Origin: Marinobacter manganoxydans MnI7-9
GTDB taxonomy: Bacteria > Pseudomonadota > Gammaproteobacteria > Pseudomonadales > Oleiphilaceae
Reading direction: 5' to 3'
NCBI RefSeq assembly: GCF_000235625.1
Contig: NZ_AGTR01000026.1
Coordinates: forward strand, 62,001-126,000
DNA: 64,000 bases
Shown: one piece after another, positions 8,221 through 17,858 of the stretch
Layout of the letters: every line of letters begins with the position of its first letter
Position numbering within the stretch: position 1 is the first letter of the stretch
Notes under the pieces: model-generated
Told to the model about the DNA's origin: nothing
The model's database searches: none
What the model saw: only the letters and a program-made list of their open reading frames with translations
Position numbers and translations under genes: made by a program

Positions 8221-9927
8221 CTACAAACCTACATCGTCCAGCGACGATTCAGCCAGTTTCAGTAGATCTACGTTGCGGTCTTCGCTTTTGCCAATACTCT
8301 CGATGTAGTACTCCAGCGAAGTCAGAGCGTCCGCCAGCGCCTCGAGCACCTGGGCGGCTGGCGCTTCCTTCGCATCCAGCAAGCGCTCCTGGATTGAAGC
8401 CGCAACCCGCTCAAGAACCCCGGCGGCTCCGGGATCATTCACCATTTGCAGGCCACCCCAGATGCTGTGCAGGGTTGCAGGCAGATTGGCAAGATGCAGT
8501 TTGTCGTAGTCGGATTCGATAAAAGCGGTGATTGCACGCTTTGCCAGGGTCAATGCCCCACGGGCTTCGTCAGCCACGACATAGAGCGCCTCACGGAGGT
8601 AGACAGACTCCTCCCGCTTGCGTTCACCACCGGCCAACGCGTCGGTTTCCGACGTGATGCCGCGGGTCACGATCTGCATGACGGCGTCTTCGATTCCCAG
8701 GACGGAATCGGCGAGTCGATACAGTTCATCATCACCGGGCAAGCGAGATTCTGCTTCCCAACCCCGAAGCTTGCTCGCCTCTTCTCTTGAAACGCCCGCC
8801 AGCTTGTTCAGGTCAAGCATCACCAAAGTGTTGGCCAGTCGTTCGAGGGCATCGGCAATCGAAGACAGCTCCGCCAGATCCGGCTCGATACCGCGTTCAA
8901 TGATGTCCAGCTTGTCCTTCAACTGGTTCAGTTCATCCTGAAGGGCTTCCGAAAGGGATTTAAGGACATCACTGCCAGGACCGTACAACCTGCTCGCATG
9001 GGCTTCCAGCATGGAATCCGGAAAATCCGCCGGCGCGAGATGGTAAGCGGATAACACCTCGGTAACTTCAGGGTTAGCAGACCCGCTGCGGTACAGCAGA
9101 TAGACCAGATCCCGAATCAGCGAATCCGGCGCGTCTTTACCCGTGGCAACCTTGCCCACGTACACCACTTCCCGGGCGTACTTCTCGATCCGCATGAACA
9201 TGCGCTTGCGGGCCTTGTTAAAGACCATAGCGCGATCAAGCATGGTGTCCGCAACAATGCCGACAAGGCACCACATCTGCCCCATAGGTGCGCCCTGGCA
9301 AAGGCGGGCAAGTCCTCTCGAAGCGCGGCCAATCAATTTCTTGTTTACCACATCGTTCCGGTCGCGAAGAATTCCCAAAAGCGCAACCTGGAAGGTCAGG
9401 CGCATGCGACGCGCCATGACTTCGTAATCCGCCTCATTGCCTTCAAACGGCTGCAATGACAAACCGGCACAAAAATCCGGCCTCTCTTTGACATCGACAT
9501 CAAAAAAACAGGATTCGGGATAGGGTTTTTCCCGGCGGGCCTCTCGGAGGTCATTGATCACGGGAAGCAACAGCTCGGGATGATCTTCCCGCTGCTGATG
9601 ATAGTACTCGACATAGCGCCGAAGAATGAACAGAGCGCTATTGAGGGTAGTAAGGAGGATGTTTTTGTCGTCATTAGCGCCAACGGGAACGTCGTTGGCC
9701 ATAGTTACTGCTTCCTGGCACAGCAGGGTTCCGCCCCGCAGCTCCACCAGAATAAAAATGCCCCGCAACTGGTTGATGAAATCAACACAGTTCTGGAGAT
9801 CCTCACCCCTTTCGCGGTTTTCCTGAAAGCGTTCAAGGCTGGATTCTGCCTGCTTGATGGTCTGCTCTATTTCACTTTTGACCAGATCAAACGACTGCGA
9901 TTTCGTCGCGAGAGACGACTGAACCAT
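8221..9927 (-). CDS. fimL: Type IV pilus regulator FimL
   Basis: A 568-residue cytoplasmic protein related to the N-terminal part of the ChpA chemotaxis kinase. In P. aeruginosa, FimL supports twitching motility, cAMP control through CyaB and c-di-GMP-linked behaviour without itself being a phosphotransfer protein. The sequence is helical throughout with no catalytic motif, consistent with that role. The N-terminal segment (SFDLVKSEIEQTIKQAE and ELRGGTLLCQEAV) is the recognisable part. The length equals that of the pseudomonad protein as I recall it. It starts at an ATG preceded by GGGAAG. Its position beside dnaQ-rnhA repeats the P. aeruginosa order. It probably acts with FimV, which is also in this window. 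Confidence 0.85.
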   Translation of the reverse strand: MVQSSLATKSQSFDLVKSEIEQTIKQAESSLERFQENRERGEDLQNCVDFINQLRGIFILVELRGGTLLCQEAVTMANDVPVGANDDKNILLTTLNSALFILRRYVEYYHQQREDHPELLLPVINDLREARREKPYPESCFFDVDVKERPDFCAGLSLQPFEGNEADYEVMARRMRLTFQVALLGILRDRNDVVNKKLIGRASRGLARLCQGAPMGQMWCLVGIVADTMLDRAMVFNKARKRMFMRIEKYAREVVYVGKVATGKDAPDSLIRDLVYLLYRSGSANPEVTEVLSAYHLAPADFPDSMLEAHASRLYGPGSDVLKSLSEALQDELNQLKDKLDIIERGIEPDLAELSSIADALERLANTLVMLDLNKLAGVSREEASKLRGWEAESRLPGDDELYRLADSVLGIEDAVMQIVTRGITSETDALAGGERKREESVYLREALYVVADEARGALTLAKRAITAFIESDYDKLHLANLPATLHSIWGGLQMVNDPGAAGVLERVAASIQERLLDAKEAPAAQVLEALADALTSLEYYIESIGKSEDRNVDLLKLAESSLDDVGL

Positions 9928-10042
9928 AAACGCTTCCCGTTAATGTTGCGGAGACTACCGCATCCTCTTTGGTGGTCACTGGTCCGGCTGTCGCGTACCA
10001 GGCCTTTTTGTTCTGGGCCGGCTAACCCCTTTTCCGGCCAAA

Positions 10043-10063
10043 GCCAGTTCGCAAAAAACTGGC
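10043..10063 (-). terminator. Possible weak terminator after dnaQ
   Basis: A 7-bp stem, GCCAGTT paired with AACTGGC around a 7-nt loop, lies in the 218-nt gap between dnaQ and fimL. The trailing T-run on the minus strand is only three bases, so this may be an incidental hairpin. The remainder of the gap (9928-10145) shows no gene and presumably carries the fimL promoter. Confidence 0.3.
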
Positions 10064-10145
10064 GAACTTATCATTACTTATAACATAAAACTCAAGTACC
10101 TCAAGAAAGGCGGAATGTAACATTTGGTACAGCCCGACCCAGTTC

Positions 10146-10856
10146 TCATTCCGGGCTCTGGAGTTTACCCCACACAGTTTCGCCCGCCTGTTTTTCGAGC
10201 AGGGACATGAACTCTTCGTGGGCTTCGGCCTCTGAACTGGAGGCACGAACCACCGACAGGGGCGCTCTGTCAGCAGGCAGCCTTCGAATTCCGCCGTTAC
10301 CGCCACCGTTCTCGGATCCGGCATCCAGTGACAGCGCGGTCTGGCCACCGGTAAGCAGGAGGTAAACATCGGCCAGGATCTCCGCATCCAGCAACGCGCC
10401 GTGGAGGTCACGGTTGCTGTTGTCCACACCGTAGCGCTTGCAGAGCGCATCAAGGTTGTTCTTCTGCCCCGGGTGACGGGCCCTTGCGATAGCGAGCGAG
10501 TCCACGATTCCGCAGTGGTCCGCGGTTTTCCGTACCGGCTTGAGACGGGCGAATTCCGAGTCCATGAAGCCGACGTCGAACGCAGCGTTATGGATAACCA
10601 GCTCGGCGCCCTTGATGAACTCGAAGAACTCATCGGCGATTTCCGCGAAACGGGGTTTGTCGGCAAGGAACTCGTTGGTGATGCCGTGAACAGTGATCGC
10701 CTCAGCCTCTACTTCCCGGTCCGGGTTGATATAGACATGGTAGTTGCGGCCGGTGAGCTGGCGCTCCATCAATTCAACACAACCGATCTCGATGATCCGG
10801 TGACCTTCTGCCGGGTCGATACCCGTGGTTTCTGTATCCAGTACGATCTGTCTCAT
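10146..10856 (-). CDS. dnaQ: DNA polymerase III epsilon subunit (proofreading exonuclease)
   Basis: A 236-residue 3'-5' exonuclease that proofreads for the replicative polymerase core. The DEDDh catalytic set is complete: D7 and E9 in LDTETTG, D94 in NAAFDVGFMD, and H152 and D157 in HGALLDAEILAD. The C-terminal tail beyond about residue 185 is the region that in E. coli tethers epsilon to DnaE. It lies 38 nt downstream of rnhA on the same strand. In E. coli dnaQ and rnhA are neighbours but divergent; here they form one direction of transcription, as in pseudomonads. Confidence 0.97.
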   Translation of the reverse strand: MRQIVLDTETTGIDPAEGHRIIEIGCVELMERQLTGRNYHVYINPDREVEAEAITVHGITNEFLADKPRFAEIADEFFEFIKGAELVIHNAAFDVGFMDSEFARLKPVRKTADHCGIVDSLAIARARHPGQKNNLDALCKRYGVDNSNRDLHGALLDAEILADVYLLLTGGQTALSLDAGSENGGGNGGIRRLPADRAPLSVVRASSSEAEAHEEFMSLLEKQAGETVWGKLQSPE

Positions 10857-10894
10857 TGCCTGTACCTGGTTAACTGTATTTATGCGCTCTGAAT

Positions 10895-11338
10895 CTATGC
10901 GCCGGAAAGCTCGTCGACACCGCGATTGGCCAGTTCATCCGCCAGTTCATTGTCAGGAACACCAGAGTGCCCTTTTACCCAGTGCCAGTTAATCTGGTGC
11001 CGGGCCACTTCGGCATCCAGCTCGCGCCAGAGATCTTCGTTCTTCACGGGCTTTTTCGCGGAGGTCTTCCAGCCGTTCCGCTTCCAGCCTGCCATCCATT
11101 CCGTAATGCCTTTGCGCACGTACTGCGAATCCGTAAACAGCTCCACCTCGCACGGGCGCTTCAGGGCCTCCAGACCACGGATGGCTGCCATTAATTCCAT
11201 GCGGTTGTTCGTGGTATTCGCCTCCCCGCCGTGCAGGGTCTTTCGATTGTCGCCATAGCGCAAAACCACGCCCCAGCCGCCGGGCCCGGGGTTGCCTTTG
11301 CAGGCGCCATCCGTATAGAGGGTTACCTTGCCGGCCAT
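10895..11338 (-). CDS. rnhA: Ribonuclease HI
   Basis: A 147-residue RNase HI, which cuts the RNA strand of RNA-DNA hybrids during primer and R-loop removal. All five functional residues fall at the E. coli numbers: D10, E48, D70, H124 and D134. The N-terminus [16 protein letters not shown] and the basic handle [17 protein letters not shown] are typical. The length is slightly under that of the E. coli enzyme (155), with the difference at the C-terminus. It starts 28 nt after the upstream methyltransferase gene and forms an operon with it and dnaQ. Confidence 0.97.
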   Translation of the reverse strand: MAGKVTLYTDGACKGNPGPGGWGVVLRYGDNRKTLHGGEANTTNNRMELMAAIRGLEALKRPCEVELFTDSQYVRKGITEWMAGWKRNGWKTSAKKPVKNEDLWRELDAEVARHQINWHWVKGHSGVPDNELADELANRGVDELSGA

Positions 11339-11366
11339 TCAGCCTCCTGATTTAATTTTCGGTGAT

Positions 11367-12164
11367 TCACTTCGGTCTGTTAATCGGCGAGCCACTGCGG
11401 CTGCAACCTCGGGAGGCGCCAACGGTACCGGTGCCCGGCAGGGCAATCACCTTGCTTTGGCGCCAGACGGGGCGCCTTGGCAACCGGGCGTGGACGCGTT
11501 TTTTGGCAAGGATACAGTAATAGGCGCCTACTGGCAGGAGTCGATTTCCGGACAAACGGTTGTCAATCCGGCTCGTCGGCTTGCGACCACTGCGCTGCAG
11601 TGGTGGCCTGAAAAACCGGGTAATCGACGCTTCGACATTAAAGCCCAGCAAGTGCAGCCAGTCTTCCATGCGTCTGCGCAAGAGGAAGCGACCGCCCCAC
11701 GGGCCCTCGCTGCTCCTGGAGATCAGTTTGCGCGCGCCCCAGAGGCTCAGAGGGTTAAAACCAAACAGCGCCATCGTGCCCTCTCCCCGGAGCACGCGCG
11801 CCGCCTCGCGAATCACCTGGTGAGGGTAAGGAGAGAAATCGGCCGTGTGATGCAGCACGACAAGATCCATCGAGTCACCGGGAAAGGCCAGCTCGTCGGC
11901 ATCGCAGATGGCGACTCCATCCGGAATATGGGGATACCATCTTGGCGCTGTCATGATCTTCTGGGAAAAATCCGTGCCGGTAGCCAATGGCAGCCGATGG
12001 CTGATCCCCACCTGCAACTGCCTGGCGCCTGTCAGACGCTGTAGCTCGGCGTCGACAAAGCGTCTCTGGTCGGCCAACAGTGCCCGACCAAGCGGGGTCT
12101 GGAACCAGCGCTCAAAGCTCTCATGTCTGGCGGAATAATCAACTGCCTCGGATTCACTCACCAA
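11367..12164 (-). CDS. Class I SAM-dependent methyltransferase, YafS-like
   Basis: A 265-residue predicted methyltransferase of the Methyltransf_11 type. The SAM fold is suggested by LQVGISHRLP near residues 52-61, the acidic loop ICDADELAFPGDSMDLVVLHH (about 85-105) and the following IREAARVLRGEGTMALFGFNP. The first glycine motif is degenerate. The start is TTG at 12164, or the adjacent GTG at 12161; GGAG seven bases before the TTG favours it. Genes of this type sit between gloB and rnhA in many gammaproteobacteria, and the substrate is unknown. The C-terminal ~25 residues are basic. Confidence 0.75.
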   Translation of the reverse strand: MVSESEAVDYSARHESFERWFQTPLGRALLADQRRFVDAELQRLTGARQLQVGISHRLPLATGTDFSQKIMTAPRWYPHIPDGVAICDADELAFPGDSMDLVVLHHTADFSPYPHQVIREAARVLRGEGTMALFGFNPLSLWGARKLISRSSEGPWGGRFLLRRRMEDWLHLLGFNVEASITRFFRPPLQRSGRKPTSRIDNRLSGNRLLPVGAYYCILAKKRVHARLPRRPVWRQSKVIALPGTGTVGASRGCSRSGSPINRPK

Positions 12165-12257
12165 TGCGCCACTCCAGGAAGCCCTTTCCCATGGTTGGGG
12201 CCTTGTATTTAATGCTCTATCATATCAGTCACATTCGATAAGCACATGTGGGGCCCT

Positions 12258-13052
12258 ATGCTGACCATTTCCGCCATACCCGCCTTCAGTGACAACTATA
12301 TCTGGTGCCTTTCCGACACCGCCAGCGACAAGGCGCTGATCGTGGACCCGGGCCAGGCCCAACCGGTCCTGGACCATCTGGCCGAGAACGGACTGACCCT
12401 GGATACCATTCTGGTGACCCACCATCATCCGGACCATGTCGGCGGTGTCAAAGAATTGCTCTCCCGTTTTCCGGATTGCAGGGTAACGGGCCCCGCGGAT
12501 TCGCCCTACAAAGGCAGTACCAACCTGGTTCATCCCGGTGACGAGGTGATCTGGGAAGATATCACCTTCCAGGTCCTGGGCGTTCCCGGCCATACTCTCG
12601 ATCATATTGCCTACTTCACCGACGTCGAGGTAAATGGTCGGCCGGTTCTCTTCTGTGGCGATACCCTTTTTGTCTGTGGATGCGGACGTCTGTTCGAGGG
12701 CTCACCGGAGCAGATGCGTCAGTCTCTTCAGACCCTCCGGGCGCTGCCTGGCAAGACCGCCGTTTACTGCGCCCACGAGTACACCCTCGCGAACCTGCGC
12801 TTTGCCCGCAGCTGGTTGCCGGAAGACGAAGGTCTCCGGACGTTCGAGCAGGAGTGTCAGGCCGCCCGCGATGCAGGAGAACCGACGGTTCCTTCAATCC
12901 TCGAGAACGAGAAACGGCTCAATCCGTTTCTGCGGTGGGATGATCCGGCGGTAGTGGACTCCGCCCGGGCCTATTGCTCAAGCCGCGGCCTGCCCGCCGA
13001 TTCCGATAACGCTATTTTTGCGGCCATTCGCCACGGCAAGGATAATTTCTGA
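12258..13052 (+). CDS. gloB: Hydroxyacylglutathione hydrolase (glyoxalase II)
   Basis: A 264-residue metallo-beta-lactamase-fold hydrolase. It releases D-lactate and glutathione from S-lactoylglutathione, the second step of methylglyoxal detoxification in the cytoplasm. Metal ligands are visible in THHHPDH (H55, H57, D59, H60), in GHTLDH (about H114) and in FCGDTLF (about D137). The C-terminal domain ends with the substrate-binding region around [12 protein letters not shown] place the start at the ATG at 12258 because [16 protein letters not shown] is the conserved N-terminus; an ATG at 12246 would add four residues. It is divergent from the methyltransferase gene. Confidence 0.95.
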   Translation: MLTISAIPAFSDNYIWCLSDTASDKALIVDPGQAQPVLDHLAENGLTLDTILVTHHHPDHVGGVKELLSRFPDCRVTGPADSPYKGSTNLVHPGDEVIWEDITFQVLGVPGHTLDHIAYFTDVEVNGRPVLFCGDTLFVCGCGRLFEGSPEQMRQSLQTLRALPGKTAVYCAHEYTLANLRFARSWLPEDEGLRTFEQECQAARDAGEPTVPSILENEKRLNPFLRWDDPAVVDSARAYCSSRGLPADSDNAIFAAIRHGKDNF

Positions 13053-13105
13053 CGCCTGGTGATACGCACTTAACAAATCCTCTCAGAGCCGTAACGAGAG
13101 GTTTC

Positions 13106-13135
13106 TTGACCCCTTTTTAATCGGTCCCATAGAAT
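13106..13135 (+). promoter_or_regulatory. Promoter for the mltD-yej-fabI run
   Basis: TTGACC (13106-13111) and TAGAAT (13130-13135) are 18 bp apart, giving a start near 13142 and a leader of about 80 nt. A CCTCTC/GAGAGG inverted repeat (13079-13101) directly upstream may be a weak gloB terminator. The 168-nt gap holds no other gene. Confidence 0.6.
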
Positions 13136-13220
13136 CATTTCAAAATTGTGACCGTAAATTGTTCAATATGCCGGAGTTTCAGATGCTGAATCCGGCCTCA
13201 ACCTGAACCCGGATGCTGTT

Positions 13221-14921
13221 ATGTCGGCCAGACGATTGTCGTTTTTGTTTTTCGCCGGAGCCCTCGCAAGTGGCTGCACCAGCCTGATCAGCCAGGGAGA
13301 GCAAAGCCCGCTGAACACACAGGAAGTCACGGTCGCCGCGGGCGATGAAGGGCTCAAGAAAGCTGTCGAGACCGGAGAAAACCGTGACGCTGCCCGCGAC
13401 GAGCCGCTGGACGAAGCTATTGCTCCGGAATTGAAGGATGCTGCCAGGGATGCCCGGGAGAAGCTCGACAATCCGGTTCAGAAAACCGCTGAGGCGGAGG
13501 CAGTTGAGCAAGATCTGTGGGCAAGACTGCGCTCAGGATTTGTTCTGGATCACGATATCGACAATGAACGGGTTCGGGACCAGTTGAACTGGTATGCCCG
13601 ACATCCCGGCTACATTGACCGGGTTGTGGAACGCGGCAGTCGCTACCTTCACTATATCGTCAACGAGACCGAAAAGCGGGGCTTGCCTGCCGAATATGCT
13701 CTGCTCCCCGTTGTTGAAAGCGCGTTCGATCCGTTTGCGTACTCCCATGGGCGCGCGGCCGGTCTCTGGCAATTCATTCCCTCCACGGGCAAATACTTTG
13801 GCCTGACACAGAGCTGGTGGCACGATGACCGTCGTGACGTCATCGCCGCAACCGACGCTGCCCTGACCTATCTCGAGCGCCTCGCAAACCGGTTTGATGG
13901 CGACCACACGCTCGCCCTTGCCGCCTACAACAGCGGCGGCGGCACGGTTTCCAGCGCCATGCGCCGCAACCGGAACGCCAACAAGCCGACAGACTTCTGG
14001 TCTCTTCACCTGCCCCGGGAGACCAGACACTACGTCCCCAAACTGATTGCTCTGGCGAAAATATTCGACAATCCCGAGGCCTATGGCATTGAACTGCCAT
14101 CGCTGAAAGACGAACCCTACTTCGAAGTTGTTGATACCGGCTCCCAGCTCGACCTTGCCCAGGCGGCAGAACTGGCCGGAGTAGATGTCGACGAGATCTA
14201 CCTCCTGAACCCCTCCTACAATCGCTGGGCAACTTCGCCGGATGGACCTCACCGGTTGCTCGTTCCGGTTGGGAATGCGGAGACGTTCCGTGCCGCCCTG
14301 GCTGAAATTCCAGCCAATCAACGGGTGTCCTGGCGCAACTACGAAGTCAAATCCGGAGACAGTCTCAATTCGATCTCCCGCAAGTTCTCCACAACGCCGT
14401 CAGTGCTGCAGCAGGTCAACAATCTGGACAGCGACCTGATACGAATTGGCCAGCGCCTGATGATTCCCTTTGCTTCCAAGGGCAGCGATGCTTACGCCCT
14501 GAGCGCCTCCCAGCGCCTTGAGCGCAAACAGGAGCGTAAGCGGGACGGTAACAAGGTTCGTTACACGGTGCGCAAGGGCGACACCTTCTGGGACATTGCC
14601 CGCGAGCACCGGGTGTCCGTACGTGAAGTTGCTGCCTGGAACGGTATGGCGCCGGGCGATCCGCTGATACCCGGCAAGGAACTGGTCATCTGGTCCAAAA
14701 CCAGTCAGCCGACGGTTGTGGCAGCCAACAGTGGCCGTGGCAAGGCTATGGTTCGGAAAGTAGGCTACCGGGTGCGCAAAGGCGACTCCCTTGCCCGGAT
14801 TGCCAGCAGGTTTTCCGTGAATGTGCGGGACATCGCAAGCTGGAACGATCTGAATACCGCCCGTTATCTGCAACCCGGGCAAAGTCTGGTACTCTACGTT
14901 GATATCCGAAACAGTCCCTGA
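13221..14921 (+). CDS. mltD: Membrane-bound lytic transglycosylase D
   Basis: A 566-residue murein transglycosylase that cleaves glycan strands with formation of 1,6-anhydro-MurNAc. It begins with a lipoprotein signal ending in LASGC (lipidated Cys19), so it is likely anchored to the outer membrane facing the periplasm. The SLT domain spans about residues 155-290, with the catalytic Glu at E166 in PVVESAFDP and the AAGLWQFIPSTGKYFG motif. Three LysM peptidoglycan-binding repeats follow at about 343-385, 445-490 and 515-560 (VKSGDSL, VRKGDTF, VRKGDSL). The yejA-like gene begins 12 nt after the stop. Confidence 0.95.
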   Translation: MSARRLSFLFFAGALASGCTSLISQGEQSPLNTQEVTVAAGDEGLKKAVETGENRDAARDEPLDEAIAPELKDAARDAREKLDNPVQKTAEAEAVEQDLWARLRSGFVLDHDIDNERVRDQLNWYARHPGYIDRVVERGSRYLHYIVNETEKRGLPAEYALLPVVESAFDPFAYSHGRAAGLWQFIPSTGKYFGLTQSWWHDDRRDVIAATDAALTYLERLANRFDGDHTLALAAYNSGGGTVSSAMRRNRNANKPTDFWSLHLPRETRHYVPKLIALAKIFDNPEAYGIELPSLKDEPYFEVVDTGSQLDLAQAAELAGVDVDEIYLLNPSYNRWATSPDGPHRLLVPVGNAETFRAALAEIPANQRVSWRNYEVKSGDSLNSISRKFSTTPSVLQQVNNLDSDLIRIGQRLMIPFASKGSDAYALSASQRLERKQERKRDGNKVRYTVRKGDTFWDIAREHRVSVREVAAWNGMAPGDPLIPGKELVIWSKTSQPTVVAANSGRGKAMVRKVGYRVRKGDSLARIASRFSVNVRDIASWNDLNTARYLQPGQSLVLYVDIRNSP

Positions 14922-14933
14922 CGTGCGAGACTT

Positions 14934-16757
14934 ATGACAAGAACACGGAAAGCCTCATCCCTTACGTCGTTTTTATCAGCCCTGGCACTTATTGCCACAC
15001 CGCTTATCTCACCCTTTTCCGTCGCCGACGAGGCAATGCCAGCCCATGGCATTGCCATGCACGGGGACACCAAATACCCCGCCGGGTTCAGCCACTTCGA
15101 TTACGTGAATCCGGAAGCCCCGAAAGGCGGCACCCTGAAAATGGCGGTTGTTGCCAACGGCTTCGACTCATTCAATCCTTTTGATATCCGGGGTGTTGCC
15201 GCCGCGGGCATCAGCAACTATCTGTATGACACACTCCTTGAGTCGTCTGACGATGAGCCCTTTTCGGCCTACGGCCTGATTGCCGAATCCCTGGAGACAC
15301 CCGAAGACCGGAGCTATGTGGTTTTCAATATCCGTGAACAGGCGCGGTTCCACGATGGCGAAGCCATTACCGCTGAGGATGTGAAATTCTCCTTCGACAC
15401 GCTTACTACCCAGGGGCACCCCTTCTTCCGGAACTACTACGCTGACGTCGAAACAGTCACGATAGAAAGCCCTCAGCGAGTACGTTTTGACTTCAAGGAA
15501 ACCAGCAATCGGGAGCTGCCGCTGATCCTCGGCCAGATGCCCATTTTGCCCCAACACTACTGGGCCGATCGCGAATTTGGCAAGAATGGCCTCAACCCGC
15601 CGTTGGGCAGTGGCCCCTACCGGATTGGTGACTTCGAAGCAGGCCGGTCGATTACTTACGAACGGGTTGACGATTACTGGGCACAGGATCTTGGCGTCCG
15701 GAATGGCCGCTTCAACTTCGATCAGATCACCTACGACTACTACACCGATGACACCGTGGCGCTGGAGGCGTTCAAGGCCGGCAGTTTCGATTTCCGGTTG
15801 GAGTCTTCTGCCAAGAACTGGGCCACAGCCTACACCGGGGAGCGTTTCGAAAACGGCACGATCATCAAGGAAGCCATCGAGCATCACCGGCCTTCAGGCA
15901 TGCAGGGTTTTGCCTTCAACACCCGCAGAAAGGTGTTTTCCGACCCGCTGGTTCGTGAAGCGCTGGCCTATGGTTTCGACTTCCAGTGGGCCAACAAGAA
16001 CCTCTTCTTCGACCAGTACACCCGTACTGACAGCTACTTTGAAAACAGCGATCTCGCTTCCTCGGGTCTCCCCACCGGCCGTGAACTGGAAATACTCGAA
16101 CCTTACCGGGATCAGTTGCCCGATGATGTGTTTACCGAGGAGTACCAGCCACCCACCACCGAAGGCCAGCAGGGCCTCCGCGAGAATCTGAGGACGGCTC
16201 TGGGTCTGCTCAAGTCCGCCGGGTATATCATCCGCGATGGCAAGATGGTACACGGCGAAACCGGCGAACCACTGGCGTTCGAAATCCTGCTGTTCCAGAA
16301 AAGCTTCGAGCGGGTGGTTCTGCCTTTCAAGAACAACCTCGGCCGTCTCGGTATCGATGTGACCGTACGCCTCGTGGACAGCAACCAGTACATCCAGCGC
16401 CTGCGGGAATTCGATTTCGATATGATCACCCAGGTGTTCGGCCAATCGGATTCCCCGGGCAATGAACAGCGGGAATACTGGCATTCATCCACCGTGGATG
16501 CCAAAGGCTCACGGAATTACATGGGCGTGAGCGATCCGGTGATCGACGAGCTTGTGAACATGGTCATTCAGGCGCCAAACCGAGAGGAACTGGTTTACCG
16601 GGTTCGCGCCTTGGACCGGGTTCTGCTGCACCACTATTATGTGATTCCTCACTGGCACCTGAGAAGCGACCGTGTCGCCTACTGGAACCATCTGCAACGT
16701 CCAGCCGAGACGCCGAAAAACGGCATTGATCTGGACAACTGGTGGGCGAAGCCCTGA
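14934..16757 (+). CDS. yejA: Periplasmic oligopeptide-binding protein, YejA/NppA type
   Basis: A 607-residue family 5 extracellular solute-binding protein with a cleavable signal peptide (basic N-terminus, hydrophobic 10-30, cleavage near SVADE). It delivers peptides to the ABC permease encoded next. YejA homologues import microcin C, and the P. aeruginosa NppA proteins import peptidyl-nucleoside antibiotics and peptides. The conserved start of the mature domain (ALYG-like HGIAMHGDTKYPAGFSHFDYV) and PEAPKGGTLKMA fit the family. P. aeruginosa has two tandem binding-protein genes at this spot, whereas here there is only one. It is in an operon with mltD upstream and the permeases downstream. 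Confidence 0.92.
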   Translation: MTRTRKASSLTSFLSALALIATPLISPFSVADEAMPAHGIAMHGDTKYPAGFSHFDYVNPEAPKGGTLKMAVVANGFDSFNPFDIRGVAAAGISNYLYDTLLESSDDEPFSAYGLIAESLETPEDRSYVVFNIREQARFHDGEAITAEDVKFSFDTLTTQGHPFFRNYYADVETVTIESPQRVRFDFKETSNRELPLILGQMPILPQHYWADREFGKNGLNPPLGSGPYRIGDFEAGRSITYERVDDYWAQDLGVRNGRFNFDQITYDYYTDDTVALEAFKAGSFDFRLESSAKNWATAYTGERFENGTIIKEAIEHHRPSGMQGFAFNTRRKVFSDPLVREALAYGFDFQWANKNLFFDQYTRTDSYFENSDLASSGLPTGRELEILEPYRDQLPDDVFTEEYQPPTTEGQQGLRENLRTALGLLKSAGYIIRDGKMVHGETGEPLAFEILLFQKSFERVVLPFKNNLGRLGIDVTVRLVDSNQYIQRLREFDFDMITQVFGQSDSPGNEQREYWHSSTVDAKGSRNYMGVSDPVIDELVNMVIQAPNREELVYRVRALDRVLLHHYYVIPHWHLRSDRVAYWNHLQRPAETPKNGIDLDNWWAKP

Positions 16758-16772
16758 GGAAAACGCCGCCAA

Positions 16773-17858
16773 ATGGGCATCTACATACTCAGGCGTCTGG
16801 CGCTGATCATCCCCACGCTGATCGGAATCATGCTGCTCAACTTTGTCATTGTGCAGGCGGCCCCCGGTGGTCCCGTTGAGCAGCTTATCGCTGAGATGGA
16901 AGGCCACGGCGGCAGCGCGCTGGCCCGGGCTTCCGGTGGTGGAACAGGTGGCGAGGTAGCCGACTCTTCCGGCGACACGCGTGGTTCCCGCGGCATACCC
17001 GATGAGCTTCTGAAAGAAATCGAAGTGATGTATGGCTTCGACAAGCCTGCTCACGAACGCTTCTTCAAGATGCTTGGCGATTACGCCACCTTCAACTTCG
17101 GTGATTCCTTCTTCCGGGAAAAAAGCGTCATCGACCTGATAATCGATAAAATGCCCGTTTCGATCTCCCTGGGGCTGTGGTCGACGCTGATCATCTATTT
17201 TATTTCCATCCCCCTGGGCATCCGGAAAGCCGTTACAGACGGCTCCAGGTTCGATGTCTGGACCAGCTCAGCCATTGTAGTGGGCTACGCCATTCCGGGC
17301 TTCCTCTTCGCGATACTGCTCATCGTGTTGTTTGCCGGGGGCAGTTATTTCGACTGGTTTCCGCTCCGGGGCCTGACCTCTTCGAATTTCGACGAGCTTA
17401 CCTGGTACCAGAAAATCGGGGATTACTTCTGGCACCTGGCGTTGCCCGTCACCGCAAATGTGATCGGCGGTTTTGCCACCCTGACCCTGCTTACCAAGAA
17501 TTCCTTCCTGGATGAGATCGGAAAGCAGTACGTGGTAACCGCCCGCGCCAAGGGTCTGGACCAGAAAGAAGTGCTGTATGGCCACGTATTTCGCAATGCC
17601 ATGCTGATCGTGATTGCCAGCCTGCCAGGCGTCCTTGTCGCTCTGTTCTTTACGGGCTCCCTGCTGATTGAAGTGATCTTCTCCCTCGACGGGCTCGGGC
17701 TGCTCGGTTTCGAGGCGGCCCTGAACCGCGACTATCCCGTGATCTTCGGCACCCTGTATATCTTCACCCTGATGGGCCTGATCCTGAAGCTGATCAGCGA
17801 CATTACCTACGTCCTGGTCGATCCGCGGATCGATTTTGAAAGCCGGGAGGGTGCGTGA
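16773..17858 (+). CDS. yejB: Peptide ABC transporter permease, YejB type
   Basis: A 361-residue inner-membrane permease of the DppB/OppB family. An N-terminal helix (about 8-30) is followed by a periplasmic segment with a Gly/Ser-rich insert (around 45-75). Five further helices carry the cytoplasmic EAA loop ([24 protein letters not shown], about 252-275) that docks onto the ATPase. The start ATG is 15 nt after yejA with AGGAAAA upstream. The stop overlaps the next gene by 4 nt (GTGA), so the permease pair is translationally coupled. Confidence 0.93.
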   Translation: MGIYILRRLALIIPTLIGIMLLNFVIVQAAPGGPVEQLIAEMEGHGGSALARASGGGTGGEVADSSGDTRGSRGIPDELLKEIEVMYGFDKPAHERFFKMLGDYATFNFGDSFFREKSVIDLIIDKMPVSISLGLWSTLIIYFISIPLGIRKAVTDGSRFDVWTSSAIVVGYAIPGFLFAILLIVLFAGGSYFDWFPLRGLTSSNFDELTWYQKIGDYFWHLALPVTANVIGGFATLTLLTKNSFLDEIGKQYVVTARAKGLDQKEVLYGHVFRNAMLIVIASLPGVLVALFFTGSLLIEVIFSLDGLGLLGFEAALNRDYPVIFGTLYIFTLMGLILKLISDITYVLVDPRIDFESREGA

